This document shows, piece by piece, positions 54,665 through 63,788 of a stretch of DNA of 64,000 nt. The first letter of the stretch is position 1. Each line of letters begins with the position of its first letter. The translations under genes and the position numbers were made by a program. The stretch is from an uncultured Prevotella sp. Its GTDB lineage: Bacteria; Bacteroidota; Bacteroidia; Bacteroidales; Bacteroidaceae. The stretch covers positions 1 to 64,000 of the forward strand of contig USEC01000004.1 in assembly GCA_900553595.1 (NCBI GenBank), given 5' to 3'. Under the pieces are notes generated by a model. The model was given only the letters and a program-made list of their open reading frames with translations, was not told the origin of the DNA and made no database searches.

Positions 54665-55645
54665 CTACTGTTTCGTCACGACAAAGCCTTCGGCATTCTT
54701 GAATCCATTGAGGAAATCACGCACAGCCATACGTTTTTTTCCTGAAGCCTGCACATCAAGAAGTTCGAGCCAACAGTCGGGAGTTGCAACAAAGAGCTGA
54801 CCATGACTTGCCTTCAACGTGCCGGGAACTTCAGTAGAAGGTGTTTGAGTCTTCTTAGTCTTAAAAACTTTCAGAACAGAAGGATTGACTTTCGACTCAT
54901 CAACAGGCATAAGCGTTGTCCATGCACCGGGATATGGAGACAGTCCGCGAACGAAATCATACACCCGTTTTGATGATTGGTTCCAGTCAATCTCACACGT
55001 TTCCTTGAATATTTTCGGTGCCGAATGCAACTGTACATCCTCATTCTGAGGTTGTGAGGGAACATTGCCGTCGGTGTCTATCACGAGGTCCACGGTGTCC
55101 AGACATATCTGTGCGCCAAGATTCATAAGTCCGTCATAGACATATTCCACATCCGCCTCATCGGGAACGGGAAACTCACGCTGCATGATTATGCGTCCGG
55201 TGTCAATCTCGTGGTCCAGGAAAAACGTCGTGACACCCGTTGTCGTCTCGCCGTTTATCACCGCCCAGTTTATCGGAGCAGCCCCGCGATACTGCGGAAG
55301 CAGGGCTGCATGGACATTGAACGTGCCGAAACGAGGCATCGCCCATACCACCTCCGGCAGCATACGGAATGCCACCACCACCTGCAAGTCGGCATTATAC
55401 GAAGCCAGTTCATGCAGGAAATCAGGGTCTTTCATCTTTACCGGCTGAAGAACCGGCAGACCTTTTGACAAAGCATACTCCTTCACCGCCGACGCACGAA
55501 GCACCGAACCATGTCTGCCAACAGGCTTGTCGGGCTGCGTAACCACCGCAACGACATTATAACCACCTTCGACAAGCTGCTGCAAAGAGCCTACTGCGAA
55601 TTCGGGAGTACCCATAAAAACTATTCGTAAATCTTTCTTTTCCAT
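54665..55645 (-). CDS. fmt: Methionyl-tRNA formyltransferase
   Basis: A 326-residue enzyme formylating Met-tRNAi with 10-formyl-THF. Signatures are RIVFMGTPEFAVGSLQQLVEGGYNVVAVVTQPDKPVGR, HAALLPQYRGAAPINWAVINGE, and the catalytic FFLDHEIDTGRIIMQ. The C-terminal domain is present. Length normal. It is convergent with the HAD gene across a terminator and divergent from the TsaC-family gene. Confidence 0.96.
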   Translation of the reverse strand: MEKKDLRIVFMGTPEFAVGSLQQLVEGGYNVVAVVTQPDKPVGRHGSVLRASAVKEYALSKGLPVLQPVKMKDPDFLHELASYNADLQVVVAFRMLPEVVWAMPRFGTFNVHAALLPQYRGAAPINWAVINGETTTGVTTFFLDHEIDTGRIIMQREFPVPDEADVEYVYDGLMNLGAQICLDTVDLVIDTDGNVPSQPQNEDVQLHSAPKIFKETCEIDWNQSSKRVYDFVRGLSPYPGAWTTLMPVDESKVNPSVLKVFKTKKTQTPSTEVPGTLKASHGQLFVATPDCWLELLDVQASGKKRMAVRDFLNGFKNAEGFVVTKQ

Positions 55646-55806
55646 TTCTTTTACATTAATTTATAGTTGCGAAGTTGATGCAAGCCGAATGCTATCAAGG
55701 CAACGTTCTCATTACAGAGTGCGACCTATCTTATGCAAAGTTAATTATTTTATATGTAACAAGGAAAAAGTTTTGAGGCAAGATGCGTGTTTTAAGCACG
55801 TTTTTA

Positions 55807-55814
55807 GTAACTTT
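55807..55814 (+). promoter_or_regulatory. -7 box, putative promoter of the 55860 gene
   Basis: TAACTTTG lies 45 bases before the ATG. The -33 region lacks a clear TTTG. Confidence 0.5.
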
Positions 55815-55859
55815 GTAGCCACAGACAAGTATTGGATTTTCATAGAAAGGACCACAGAC

Positions 55860-56429
55860 ATGACACAACAAGAAGACATAAAGAGAGCAGTAGAAGTAAT
55901 GAAAAAAGGCGGAGTGATACTCTATCCCACTGACACAGTATGGGGCATCGGATGCGATGCAACCAACGCCGAAGCCGTAGCAAGGATATACGACATAAAG
56001 AAAAGAGACGACTCAAAGGCGATGATATGCCTTGCCGACTCAGACACCCGCATACAACGCTATGTCAGAAACGTGCCGAATGTGGCGTGGGACTTGCTTG
56101 AAGTTTCAGAAAAACCGACGACTGTCATCCTCGACAACGCCGTAAACCTTGCCCCGAACCTCATTGCCGAAGACGGAAGCATTGCCATGCGCATTACGAA
56201 AGAGCCGTTCTCAAAGGAGCTTTGCTACCGTTTTCAGAAGCCCGTCGTAAGCACAAGCGCAAACATCAGCGGCGAGCCCGCAGCACAAAACTATTGTGAC
56301 ATCACGCCGGAACTGCTTGAAGCAGTGGACTACGTGTGCTGGTCGCGCCGGCAAGAACACAAGCCTCACACACCAAGCAGCATCATCAAGATTACAAACG
56401 ACGGCGTGGTGACAATCATAAGAAAATAG
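55860..56429 (+). CDS. L-threonylcarbamoyladenylate synthase (TsaC/Sua5/YrdC family)
   Basis: A 189-residue enzyme of the t6A tRNA modification pathway, making threonylcarbamoyl-AMP from Thr, bicarbonate and ATP. It has GGVILYPTDTVWGIGCDATN near the N-terminus, the nucleotide-binding KKRDDSKAMICLA and PVVSTSANISGEPA. The frame opens upstream at 55689, but ATG 55860 (MTQQEDIKRAVEVM) is the family start. Single YrdC domain without the Sua5 C-terminal domain; specificity versus YciO is not certain. Confidence 0.9.
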   Translation: MTQQEDIKRAVEVMKKGGVILYPTDTVWGIGCDATNAEAVARIYDIKKRDDSKAMICLADSDTRIQRYVRNVPNVAWDLLEVSEKPTTVILDNAVNLAPNLIAEDGSIAMRITKEPFSKELCYRFQKPVVSTSANISGEPAAQNYCDITPELLEAVDYVCWSRRQEHKPHTPSSIIKITNDGVVTIIRK

Positions 56430-56491
56430 AAGTCGCACCATGCAAGGCTTTGACAAAGAGGATAACATAATGCGAAAAGCCCGAAGAAAGG

Positions 56492-58318
56492 ATGGTATCG
56501 GAAACAAAGAAGGCAATGAAAATGACATTATCTATTAATGAAAGGACAATAGACCAACTCAATGAATGGCGCACGAAACATGTGACAAACCGGCAAATGA
56601 CGCTGATTCTGGCGTTTTTCATAGGATTGTTCGCATCACTTGCAGCACTCGTCCTGCACTCGATAATTGAACTTATACAGGAAATCCTTGTTTCAAGACT
56701 GCATGCCGACACCTCAAACTGGCTTTTCCTCATATTCCCCGTCATAGGAATCTTCCTCACTTCGCTCTTTGTGAAATATGTCGTCAAGGACAATATCTCA
56801 CATGGTATCACACGAATCCTGTACGCAATCGCATCAAAGCGGTCACACCTTAAAGGGCACAACTGCTGGACTTCGGTCATAGCCTCAGCCATAACCATCG
56901 GTTTCGGAGGTTCCGTAGGTGCCGAGGCTCCTATCGTTCTGACGGGTTCTGCCATCGGTTCCAACCTCGGCAAACTGTTCAAGATGGACAACAAGACCTT
57001 GATGCTGCTCGTAGGATGCGGTGCCGCAGCGGCAATAGCGGGAATTTTCAAGGCTCCTATGGCAGGACTCGTGTTCACACTTGAGGTGCTTATGGTGGAT
57101 TTGAGCATGGCTTCGCTTCTGCCCATACTCGTTTCGAGCGTCACCGCCACCTGCTTCACATACATATTCATCGGCAGCGACTCACTTTTCAACTTCCACC
57201 TTGACGGCGCATGGATTATAGACCGAGTGCCGGCAAGCATCATTCTGGGAATAGTGTGCGGCATTGTGAGCCTTTATTTCATACGCTCCATGTCGATGTG
57301 CGAGAACTTTTTCGCACGGTTGAAGTCGCACACATACGCAAAACTCATTACCGGCGGACTGATTCTGAGTTCGCTCATCTTCCTTTTCCCCGTACTTTAC
57401 GGCGAAGGCTACAAGGCCATCAACATCCTGCTGAACGGCCAAAGCGAAGCCGACTGGAACCAGTTACTCAGCAATTCGCTCTTCTACGGACACGGACAAC
57501 TGCTCATTCTGTATGTGGCGTTGGTCATTGTCACAAAGACTTTCGCCACCTCTGCCACAAACGGCGGTGGCGGTTGCGGTGGAACATTCGCACCGTCGCT
57601 TTTCGTGGGAGCCTTCAGCGGATTCCTTTTCTCACGCCTTTGGAACATGCACCAGTTCGGAGTCTATATCCCGGAAAAGAACTTCACGCTCCTGGGAATG
57701 GCAGGAGTGATGGCAGGAGTGATGCATGCGCCTCTCACCGGAATCTTCCTCATTGCCGAAATAACAAACGGCTACGACCTTTTCATCCCACTGATGATTG
57801 TCAGCATAAGCTCGGTAATGACCATAAGCATATTTGAATCGCACAGCATCTACGCCATGCGACTCGCCCGTGAAGGTAAGCTTCTCACCCACCACACCGA
57901 CCGTTCAGTGCTGACCCTGATGAGTCTTGAAAGCGTTATAGAGAATGATTTCACGGCAGTAAGCCCCGATATGCCGTTAGGAAAGCTTGTCAATGCGATA
58001 AGCAAGAGCCATACGAGCTTCATTCCGGTGCTCGACACGGCCGGAGTATTGCTCGGCGAAATTGACATAACGAAGATTCGCCACATAATGTTCCGTGCAG
58101 AGCTGTACAACAAACTCTCGGTAAAGCAGCTGATGACACCCGTCGCCGCCAAATTGGGAATCAATGACCCAATGGAAGACGTCATGCGCAAATTCGACTT
58201 AAAGAATACCAACTATCTGCCCGTGGTAGATGTAGGCAACCATCTCACCGGCTACATATCACGAACACGGCTCTTCAGCATGTACAGAAAGATTGTTGCC
58301 GACTTCTCCAACGAATAG
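56492..58318 (+). CDS. ClC-family chloride channel/transporter with CBS domains
   Basis: A 608-residue membrane protein with about 10-11 helices between residues ~30 and 430. Anion-pathway motifs are GGSVGAEAPIV (the gating glutamate in AEAP, where the family usually has REGP) and GGGCGGTFAPSLFVGA. A C-terminal CBS pair (from about residue 465) contains SLESVIENDFTAVSPDMPLGKLV and TNYLPVVDVGNHLTGYISRT. It could be a channel or H+/Cl- antiporter. An alternative start is the ATG at 56519. Confidence 0.9.
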   Translation: MVSETKKAMKMTLSINERTIDQLNEWRTKHVTNRQMTLILAFFIGLFASLAALVLHSIIELIQEILVSRLHADTSNWLFLIFPVIGIFLTSLFVKYVVKDNISHGITRILYAIASKRSHLKGHNCWTSVIASAITIGFGGSVGAEAPIVLTGSAIGSNLGKLFKMDNKTLMLLVGCGAAAAIAGIFKAPMAGLVFTLEVLMVDLSMASLLPILVSSVTATCFTYIFIGSDSLFNFHLDGAWIIDRVPASIILGIVCGIVSLYFIRSMSMCENFFARLKSHTYAKLITGGLILSSLIFLFPVLYGEGYKAINILLNGQSEADWNQLLSNSLFYGHGQLLILYVALVIVTKTFATSATNGGGGCGGTFAPSLFVGAFSGFLFSRLWNMHQFGVYIPEKNFTLLGMAGVMAGVMHAPLTGIFLIAEITNGYDLFIPLMIVSISSVMTISIFESHSIYAMRLAREGKLLTHHTDRSVLTLMSLESVIENDFTAVSPDMPLGKLVNAISKSHTSFIPVLDTAGVLLGEIDITKIRHIMFRAELYNKLSVKQLMTPVAAKLGINDPMEDVMRKFDLKNTNYLPVVDVGNHLTGYISRTRLFSMYRKIVADFSNE

Positions 58319-58360
58319 AACGCCCACGAAAGAAGCCGGCAGCACAAAGTTGCAATAACG

Positions 58361-58410
58361 AAAAAAAGCATCCATCATGAGCACATTGCCCGATGGATGC
58401 TTTTTGTTTT
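58361..58410. terminator. Bidirectional terminator between the ClC and ROK genes
   Basis: AAAAAGCATCCATC pairs with GATGGATGCTTTTT around a 15-nt loop, flanked by A-run and T-run, so it can work for both convergent genes. Confidence 0.85.
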
Positions 58411-58436
58411 ATGTAAGAATGGGCCTTACTTCATTA

Positions 58437-59417
58437 TTATTTATTGATATCCCAGCCCACAGCCGATGCTCCGAGCACAGCGGCAGAAGAACCTTCAAGA
58501 CTGGAAACAAGGAACTTTGCCTTGCCCTTGTAGATGTTGAGGATGTTCTCTTCATATGCCTTCTTGATAGGATTCATAATCAAGTCGCCTGCCTTAGTGA
58601 GTCCGCCGAAGAAGATGAAAGCCTCCGGTGAAGAGAAAGTAGCGAAATTAGCACATGCCTCTCCAAGGATACGGCCAGTGAATTCATAGATGTCGAGAGC
58701 CACCTTGTCGCCCTTTAATGCAGCAACAGACACATCGTAAGATGTAATCTTCTCCGGGTCGAGTTCACGAAGAAGTGATGGAGCGTCAGATGTTTCCAAC
58801 ACTTCGCGTGCAGTACGAGCCACGCCTGTTGCAGAGCAGTAAGTCTCCAGACAGCCCTTTCTGCCACATCCGCACGGACGACCGTTCTCCTTGACGATGG
58901 CATGACCGAGTTCTCCGGCGAAACCGTCGCATCCATAAACCAGCTGTCCGTTTACAACGATACCCGAACCAACACCTGTTCCGAGTGTGATAACGATGAA
59001 ATTCTTCATGCCGCGAGCCACACCGTAAGCCATTTCACCGATTGCAGCAGCGTTGGCGTCGTTTGTCAGAGCCACGGGGATGCCGAGTTTGTCGGAGAAA
59101 AGCTTGGCCAATGGCACTACGCCATCGCGTCCCCATTCCAGATTAGGAGCGAATTCGATGGTGCCGGTGTAATAGTTTCCGTTAGGAGCACCGATACCCA
59201 TAGCCTTGATTTTGTCAATGCCACCGACCTGGTCGATAATGATTTTCAGAGCTTCAACGGCTGCATCAACGTATGCCTGCACGTTGTTTCCATAGCCCTG
59301 TGTCTTGATTGCTGTTGTAGCCTTGATGTCGCCGCGGCTATCCACGATACCGAAAACGGAATTGGTACCGCCGAGATCCAAACCGATAACATACGGTTTC
59401 AAAGATTCTTCTGTCAT
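58437..59417 (-). CDS. ROK-family sugar kinase, probable glucokinase
   Basis: A 326-residue ROK kinase. ATP-binding start VIGLDLGGTNSVFGIV, active-site region TNDANAAAIGEMAYG, phosphate loop TLGTGVGSGIVVNG, and the zinc-binding ROK signature GRPCGCGRKGCLETYCS with the conserved CxCGxxGCxE. Probably phosphorylates glucose in glycolysis; another hexose cannot be excluded. A consensus promoter precedes it with a leader of about 120 nt. Confidence 0.92.
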   Translation of the reverse strand: MTEESLKPYVIGLDLGGTNSVFGIVDSRGDIKATTAIKTQGYGNNVQAYVDAAVEALKIIIDQVGGIDKIKAMGIGAPNGNYYTGTIEFAPNLEWGRDGVVPLAKLFSDKLGIPVALTNDANAAAIGEMAYGVARGMKNFIVITLGTGVGSGIVVNGQLVYGCDGFAGELGHAIVKENGRPCGCGRKGCLETYCSATGVARTAREVLETSDAPSLLRELDPEKITSYDVSVAALKGDKVALDIYEFTGRILGEACANFATFSSPEAFIFFGGLTKAGDLIMNPIKKAYEENILNIYKGKAKFLVSSLEGSSAAVLGASAVGWDINK

Positions 59418-59541
59418 GATTTCTTTTATTTTTGTAAATTAATAGTAATAACCGGCAACCGGAATGAAAGCAAGCGGGGCGTCGTTTTTCATTTTATCAG
59501 TATTTGTAATCACACTTGCAAGCAAGCCGGCCTTTCACGGA

Positions 59542-59573
59542 CAAAGGTATTAAAAATACTGTAATAGCACAAA
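59542..59573 (-). promoter_or_regulatory. Bacteroidetes-type promoter of the ROK kinase gene
   Basis: On the minus strand TTTG (59570-59573), a 20-base spacer, TACCTTTG (59542-59549). Confidence 0.8.
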
Positions 59574-59588
59574 GTTTTCAAGCGAAAA

Positions 59589-59620
59589 TTTGTCTATATC
59601 GCATAAAATTTGCAATTTTG
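59589..59620 (+). promoter_or_regulatory. Putative promoter of the LysE-type gene, nearly leaderless
   Basis: TTTG (59589-59592), a 20-base spacer, CAATTTTG (59613-59620, one mismatch). The ATG is 8 bases after the box. Confidence 0.55.
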
Positions 59621-59628
59621 CACTCATT

Positions 59629-60300
59629 ATGCAATTTCCTATACAAATAGACATATTGGACTTCATTTTCAAGGGGATTCTTATTGGCATCATGGCATCT
59701 GCCCCTATGGGTCCTGTCGGGGTGCTTTGCATACAACGCACACTGAACAAAGGGCGTTGGTATGGCTTCATTACAGGCATTGCGGCATCTGTCAGCGACA
59801 TCATATATGCTCTGTTCACTGGATTCGGAATGAGTTTCGTGATGAATTTCATCAACAACGAGCGCAACAGATTCCTGCTTCAGATAAGCGGAAGCATTCT
59901 TTTGCTTATCTTCGGCATCTACTGCTACCGCTCAAACCCCACGAAGAAATTGCACAAGAGTGTGAAAAAGAGTAAAGGAACGCTTCTGCACAACGGCTTT
60001 ACTGCATTCCTTGTCACGCTCTCCAACCCTCTTATCATATTCCTTTTCATATTCCTTTTCGCACAATTCGCCTTTGTCGTGCCCAACCGTCCCATTGAAA
60101 TGAGCGTGGGCTATGTTAGCATCCTGCTCGGAGCGATACTTTGGTGGTTCGGTCTGACATGGCTTATCGACACGGTAAGAGGCAAATTCGACGACAACGG
60201 AATACTCATCATCAACAAGATTGTGGGTTGCATTGTCATCATATTCTCTGTAATCATGCTTTTTGGCACCATTTTCAACCTCTACAAACTGCCTTATTAG
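59629..60300 (+). CDS. LysE-family transporter
   Basis: A 223-residue inner membrane protein with about six helices and the LysE/RhtB opening FIFKGILIGIMASAPMGPVGVLCIQRTLNKGRWYGFITGIAASVSDIIYA. The family exports amino acids or related solutes; the substrate is unknown. ATG 59629 is favoured over the longer frame from 59590, which begins in the promoter. Confidence 0.85.
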   Translation: MQFPIQIDILDFIFKGILIGIMASAPMGPVGVLCIQRTLNKGRWYGFITGIAASVSDIIYALFTGFGMSFVMNFINNERNRFLLQISGSILLLIFGIYCYRSNPTKKLHKSVKKSKGTLLHNGFTAFLVTLSNPLIIFLFIFLFAQFAFVVPNRPIEMSVGYVSILLGAILWWFGLTWLIDTVRGKFDDNGILIINKIVGCIVIIFSVIMLFGTIFNLYKLPY

Positions 60301-60378
60301 CACAGTGAAGAGGTTTTGCCACAAGGCATTCAGCATTACGCCCCAACAGTAAAAGAATAAAAAATCACATTCATTTTT

Positions 60379-60927
60379 ATGTTTATCGCTCAGGAATTAA
60401 GAAAGAAAAGCATCGCAGAATATCTGCTTTACATGTGGCAGGTGGAGGATATAATACGCGCTTACGACTGCCAACTGTCACGAATAAAGCGTGAATACAT
60501 CAGCAGGTTCGACTATACCGATGAGCAGAAGGAAGAACTCACCGACTGGTATGGCAACCTTGTCACAATGATGAACCAGGAAGGCAAGCGACAGGGCGGA
60601 CACTTGCAGATAAACATGATTATCGTGCAGGACATGAACGAGCTGCACAACCAGCTGCTTCAAAGCAGCTGCTTCCCGTTCTACAATGCCGAATACTACA
60701 AGGTGCTGCCGTTCATCGTCGAACTCCGCAACAAAGGCGAGAAGAACGTGAACGAGATAGAGACCTGCCTCAACGCGCTTTACGGCACGATGATGCTGCG
60801 CTTGCAGAACAAGAAGATAAGTCCAGACACCGAGCATGCCATCAAAGAGATTTCCACCTTCATCGGAATGCTCAGCGACTACTACATAAAGGACAAGAAT
60901 GAAGGTCTGAAATTTGAAGAGGAATAA
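60379..60927 (+). CDS. Protein of unknown function resembling DUF4924
   Basis: A 182-residue, mostly helical cytoplasmic protein with no signal or membrane segment. It begins FIAQELRKKSIAEYLLYMWQVEDIIRAY and has DMNELHNQLLQSS and a helical tail. I recall it as DUF4924, a Bacteroidetes family; its role is unknown. It is followed after 15 bases by rfbD, so probably co-transcribed. Confidence 0.82.
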   Translation: MFIAQELRKKSIAEYLLYMWQVEDIIRAYDCQLSRIKREYISRFDYTDEQKEELTDWYGNLVTMMNQEGKRQGGHLQINMIIVQDMNELHNQLLQSSCFPFYNAEYYKVLPFIVELRNKGEKNVNEIETCLNALYGTMMLRLQNKKISPDTEHAIKEISTFIGMLSDYYIKDKNEGLKFEEE

Positions 60928-60942
60928 CTATCGTCACACAAC

Positions 60943-61797
60943 ATGAACATTTTGGTAACTGGCTGCAACGGCCAACTTGGAAACGAAATACAACTGCTGG
61001 AGAAAGGAAACGGCAAGCACGTTTTCTTCAACACTGATGTGAATGAACTTGACATTACCGACGAAAACGCCATCAACGCATTCGTAGATGCGAACAATAT
61101 CGATGGCATCATAAACTGCGCCGCCTACACTGCGGTAGATAAAGCCGAAAGCAACGAGGCCCTGTGCCACACTCTCAACGCCACAGCGCCTGGTTATCTG
61201 GCAGCCGCAATGGGCAGGCGTGGAGGCTGGATGGTGCAGGTTTCCACCGACTATGTGTTCGACGGAACGAAGCACACGCCCTACTCCGAGACCGACCCGA
61301 CATGCCCCGACAGCGTGTATGGACGCACAAAACTCGAAGGCGAACAGCTCGTCAGACAGCACTGCGAACGTGCCATGATAGTGCGCACGGCATGGCTTTA
61401 CAGCATATTCGGCAACAACTTCGTGAAAACAATGATACGCCTTGGCAAGGAGAAGACCGAGTTGGGCGTAATCTTCGACCATATAGGCACGCCGACATAC
61501 GCTCGCGACCTCGCCGTGGCAATAATGACGGCGGTGGAAAAGGGCATCATCCCCGGCATATACCACTTCTCCAACGAGGGCGTAACGAGCTGGTACGACT
61601 TCACAAAAGCCATACACCGCATTGCCGGCATAAGCGGTTGCCAGGTCCGCCCGATACATACGGAGGAATACCCCACCCCCGCCCGACGCCCACACTACTC
61701 CGTTCTCGACAAGACAAAGATAAAAGCCACATATAATATAGAGGTACCCTATTGGGAGGAAAGCCTCGCCGAGTGCATAAGCAAATTGGACAAATAA
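60943..61797 (+). CDS. rfbD: dTDP-4-dehydrorhamnose reductase
   Basis: A 284-residue NADPH-dependent reductase, last step to dTDP-L-rhamnose. Rossmann motif [27 protein letters not shown], the catalytic YGRTKLEGE (YxxxK), VSTDYVFDG and [12 protein letters not shown]. Normal length. prfC follows after 7 bases. The partner rfbA is at 50534, so the pathway is split in the genome. Confidence 0.96.
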   Translation: MNILVTGCNGQLGNEIQLLEKGNGKHVFFNTDVNELDITDENAINAFVDANNIDGIINCAAYTAVDKAESNEALCHTLNATAPGYLAAAMGRRGGWMVQVSTDYVFDGTKHTPYSETDPTCPDSVYGRTKLEGEQLVRQHCERAMIVRTAWLYSIFGNNFVKTMIRLGKEKTELGVIFDHIGTPTYARDLAVAIMTAVEKGIIPGIYHFSNEGVTSWYDFTKAIHRIAGISGCQVRPIHTEEYPTPARRPHYSVLDKTKIKATYNIEVPYWEESLAECISKLDK

Positions 61798-61804
61798 TCA
61801 AAGC

Positions 61805-63373
61805 ATGAACCAAGAAATAGAACGCAGGCGAACCTTCGCCATCATTTCCCACCCTGACGCCGGTAAGACCACCCTTACAGAGAAGTTCCTTCTCTTCGGA
61901 GGTCAGATTCAGGTGGCAGGTGCCGTAAAGAGCAACAAGATACGCAAGACAGCCACTTCCGACTGGATGGAGATAGAGAAGCAACGTGGTATCTCCGTTT
62001 CCACATCAGTAATGGAATTCGATTACGAGGGTTACAAGGTGAACATCCTCGACACACCAGGTCACCAAGACTTTGCCGAAGACACATTCCGCACACTGAC
62101 AGCCGTCGATTCAGCCATCATCGTTGTCGATGGAGCAAAAGGTGTAGAGACACAGACACGCAAACTGATGGAGGTGTGCCGCATGCGCAACACTCCGGTA
62201 ATAGTGTTCATCAACAAGATGGACCGTGAGGGACGCGACCCCTTCGACCTTCTCGACGAATTGGAAGAAGAACTCCAAATCAAAGTGCGCCCCCTGTCAT
62301 GGCCAATCAACATCGGTGCCAAGTTCAAAGGCGTCTATAACATATACGAGAACAAGCTCGACCTCTTCAAGCCCGACAAGCAGCGCGTGACGGAGAAAGT
62401 GGAAGTGGACATCGATTCCAACGAACTCGAAACCCAGATTGGCGAACAGGATGCGCAACAGCTGCGCGACGACCTCGAACTCATCGACGGCGTATATCCC
62501 GAATTTGAAGTAGAGACTTACCGTTCTGCCGAAGTCGCCCCAGTATTCTTCGGTTCCGCGCTCAACAACTTCGGCGTGCAGGAGCTGCTCAACTGCTTCG
62601 TAAAGATAGCTCCATCGCCCCGCCCCACAAAGGCAGAAGAGCGAATGGTGGAACCGGAAGAACCGAAGTTCACCGGATTCATATTCAAGATTACCGCCAA
62701 CATCGACCCCAACCACCGCTCATGTATAGCATTCTGCAAGGTGTGCAGCGGCAAGTTCGAGCGCAACAAGCCATATCTGCATGTGCGTCTGGGCAAGACA
62801 GTGCGCTTCTCATCGCCCACACAGTTCATGGCACAGCGCAAGAGCACCATCGACGAGGCTTGGCCGGGCGACATCGTAGGTCTGCCCGACAACGGAATCT
62901 TCAAGATCGGCGACACACTCACCGATGGTGAGCAGCTGCACTTCCGCGGACTGCCGTCGTTCTCGCCCGAAATGTTCAAGTATATCGAAAACGACGACCC
63001 CATGAAGTCGAAGCAGCTTGAGAAGGGAATCAACCAGCTCATGGACGAAGGCGTTGCCCAGTTGTTCGTCAATCAGTTCAACGGACGCAAGATTATCGGC
63101 ACCGTCGGACAGCTGCAGTTCGAGGTAATACAGTACCGCCTTGAAAACGAATACAACGCCAAGTGCCGCTGGGAACCCGTCCACCTCTACAAGGCCTGCT
63201 GGATAGAGAGCGACGACGAGGCGGAACTCGATGCCTTCAAGAAGCGCAAGTACCAGTACATGGCAAAGGACCGCGACGGACGCGATGTGTTCCTCGCCGA
63301 CTCAGGCTATGTGCTCAGCATGGCCCAGCAGGACTTCAAGCACATCCGCTTCCACTTCACAAGTGAATTCTAA
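61805..63373 (+). CDS. prfC: Peptide chain release factor 3
   Basis: A 522-residue GTPase that recycles RF1/RF2 from the ribosome after termination. G1 [20 protein letters not shown]3 [15 protein letters not shown]4 [11 protein letters not shown]. Domain II and III follow from about residue 290 with [26 protein letters not shown] and [21 protein letters not shown]. Normal length. A terminator and repeat array E lie after it. Confidence 0.96.
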   Translation: MNQEIERRRTFAIISHPDAGKTTLTEKFLLFGGQIQVAGAVKSNKIRKTATSDWMEIEKQRGISVSTSVMEFDYEGYKVNILDTPGHQDFAEDTFRTLTAVDSAIIVVDGAKGVETQTRKLMEVCRMRNTPVIVFINKMDREGRDPFDLLDELEEELQIKVRPLSWPINIGAKFKGVYNIYENKLDLFKPDKQRVTEKVEVDIDSNELETQIGEQDAQQLRDDLELIDGVYPEFEVETYRSAEVAPVFFGSALNNFGVQELLNCFVKIAPSPRPTKAEERMVEPEEPKFTGFIFKITANIDPNHRSCIAFCKVCSGKFERNKPYLHVRLGKTVRFSSPTQFMAQRKSTIDEAWPGDIVGLPDNGIFKIGDTLTDGEQLHFRGLPSFSPEMFKYIENDDPMKSKQLEKGINQLMDEGVAQLFVNQFNGRKIIGTVGQLQFEVIQYRLENEYNAKCRWEPVHLYKACWIESDDEAELDAFKKRKYQYMAKDRDGRDVFLADSGYVLSMAQQDFKHIRFHFTSEF

Positions 63374-63403
63374 CCCACTGACAACCATATCATTACATAA
63401 ATC

Positions 63404-63442
63404 AAACGGCAATGCCACACAAACGGCAATGCCGTTTTTTTT
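63404..63442 (+). terminator. Terminator of the rfbD-prfC unit
   Basis: AAACGGCA at 63404-63411 pairs with TGCCGTTT at 63430-63437, followed by TTTTT. The stem contains a second copy of ACGGCAATGCC, giving alternative pairings. Confidence 0.75.
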
Positions 63443-63460
63443 AATCAAAACCACTGCGTT

Positions 63461-63573
63461 TTCAAACAAGGCTTCTTTGCAATGAAAACAAGGCTTCTTT
63501 GCAATGAAAACAAGGCTTCTTTTCACTCCAAAGAAGCCTTGTTTGCGACATAAAGAAGCCTTGTTTGAAAACC
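63461..63573. repeat. AACAAGGCTT repeat array E, the most regular copy
   Basis: Three direct units (AACAAGGCTTCTTTGC, the same again, AACAAGGCTTCTTTTC) at 22-nt spacing, followed by two inverted units (AAAGAAGCCTTGTTTGC and AAAGAAGCCTTGTTTG). The outer 21 bases (63458-63478 and 63552-63572) are exactly complementary. It lies between prfC and fucI. Confidence 0.85.
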
Positions 63574-63788
63574 GTCGGAATTTACACCGCTTTTTAACTT
63601 AGGAAAACAAAAAAACGAGAGAAACAGTCCACGGTTTCAAATATTATAATTATCTTTGTCGCACCGGTTGGCAAGTAGCTGCGACACAAGCCGCACGACA
63701 CCTGCCAAAGCCATAAGACAATCTACAAACCACCCCATAAACTTTTGAAACAAAACATTTACTTTAAATCATAAAACACAACAAAGAC
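63574..63788. other. Upstream region of fucI
   Basis: The non-coding remainder of the 415-base prfC-fucI gap. A TATCTTTG at 63651-63658 matches the -7 consensus and may serve fucI, giving a leader of about 125 nt. No operator is recognised. Confidence 0.5.

Noticed and set aside
63461..63573. Possible CRISPR array
   Set aside because: Units of 22 nt are contiguous with almost no spacer and change orientation; no cas gene is nearby.
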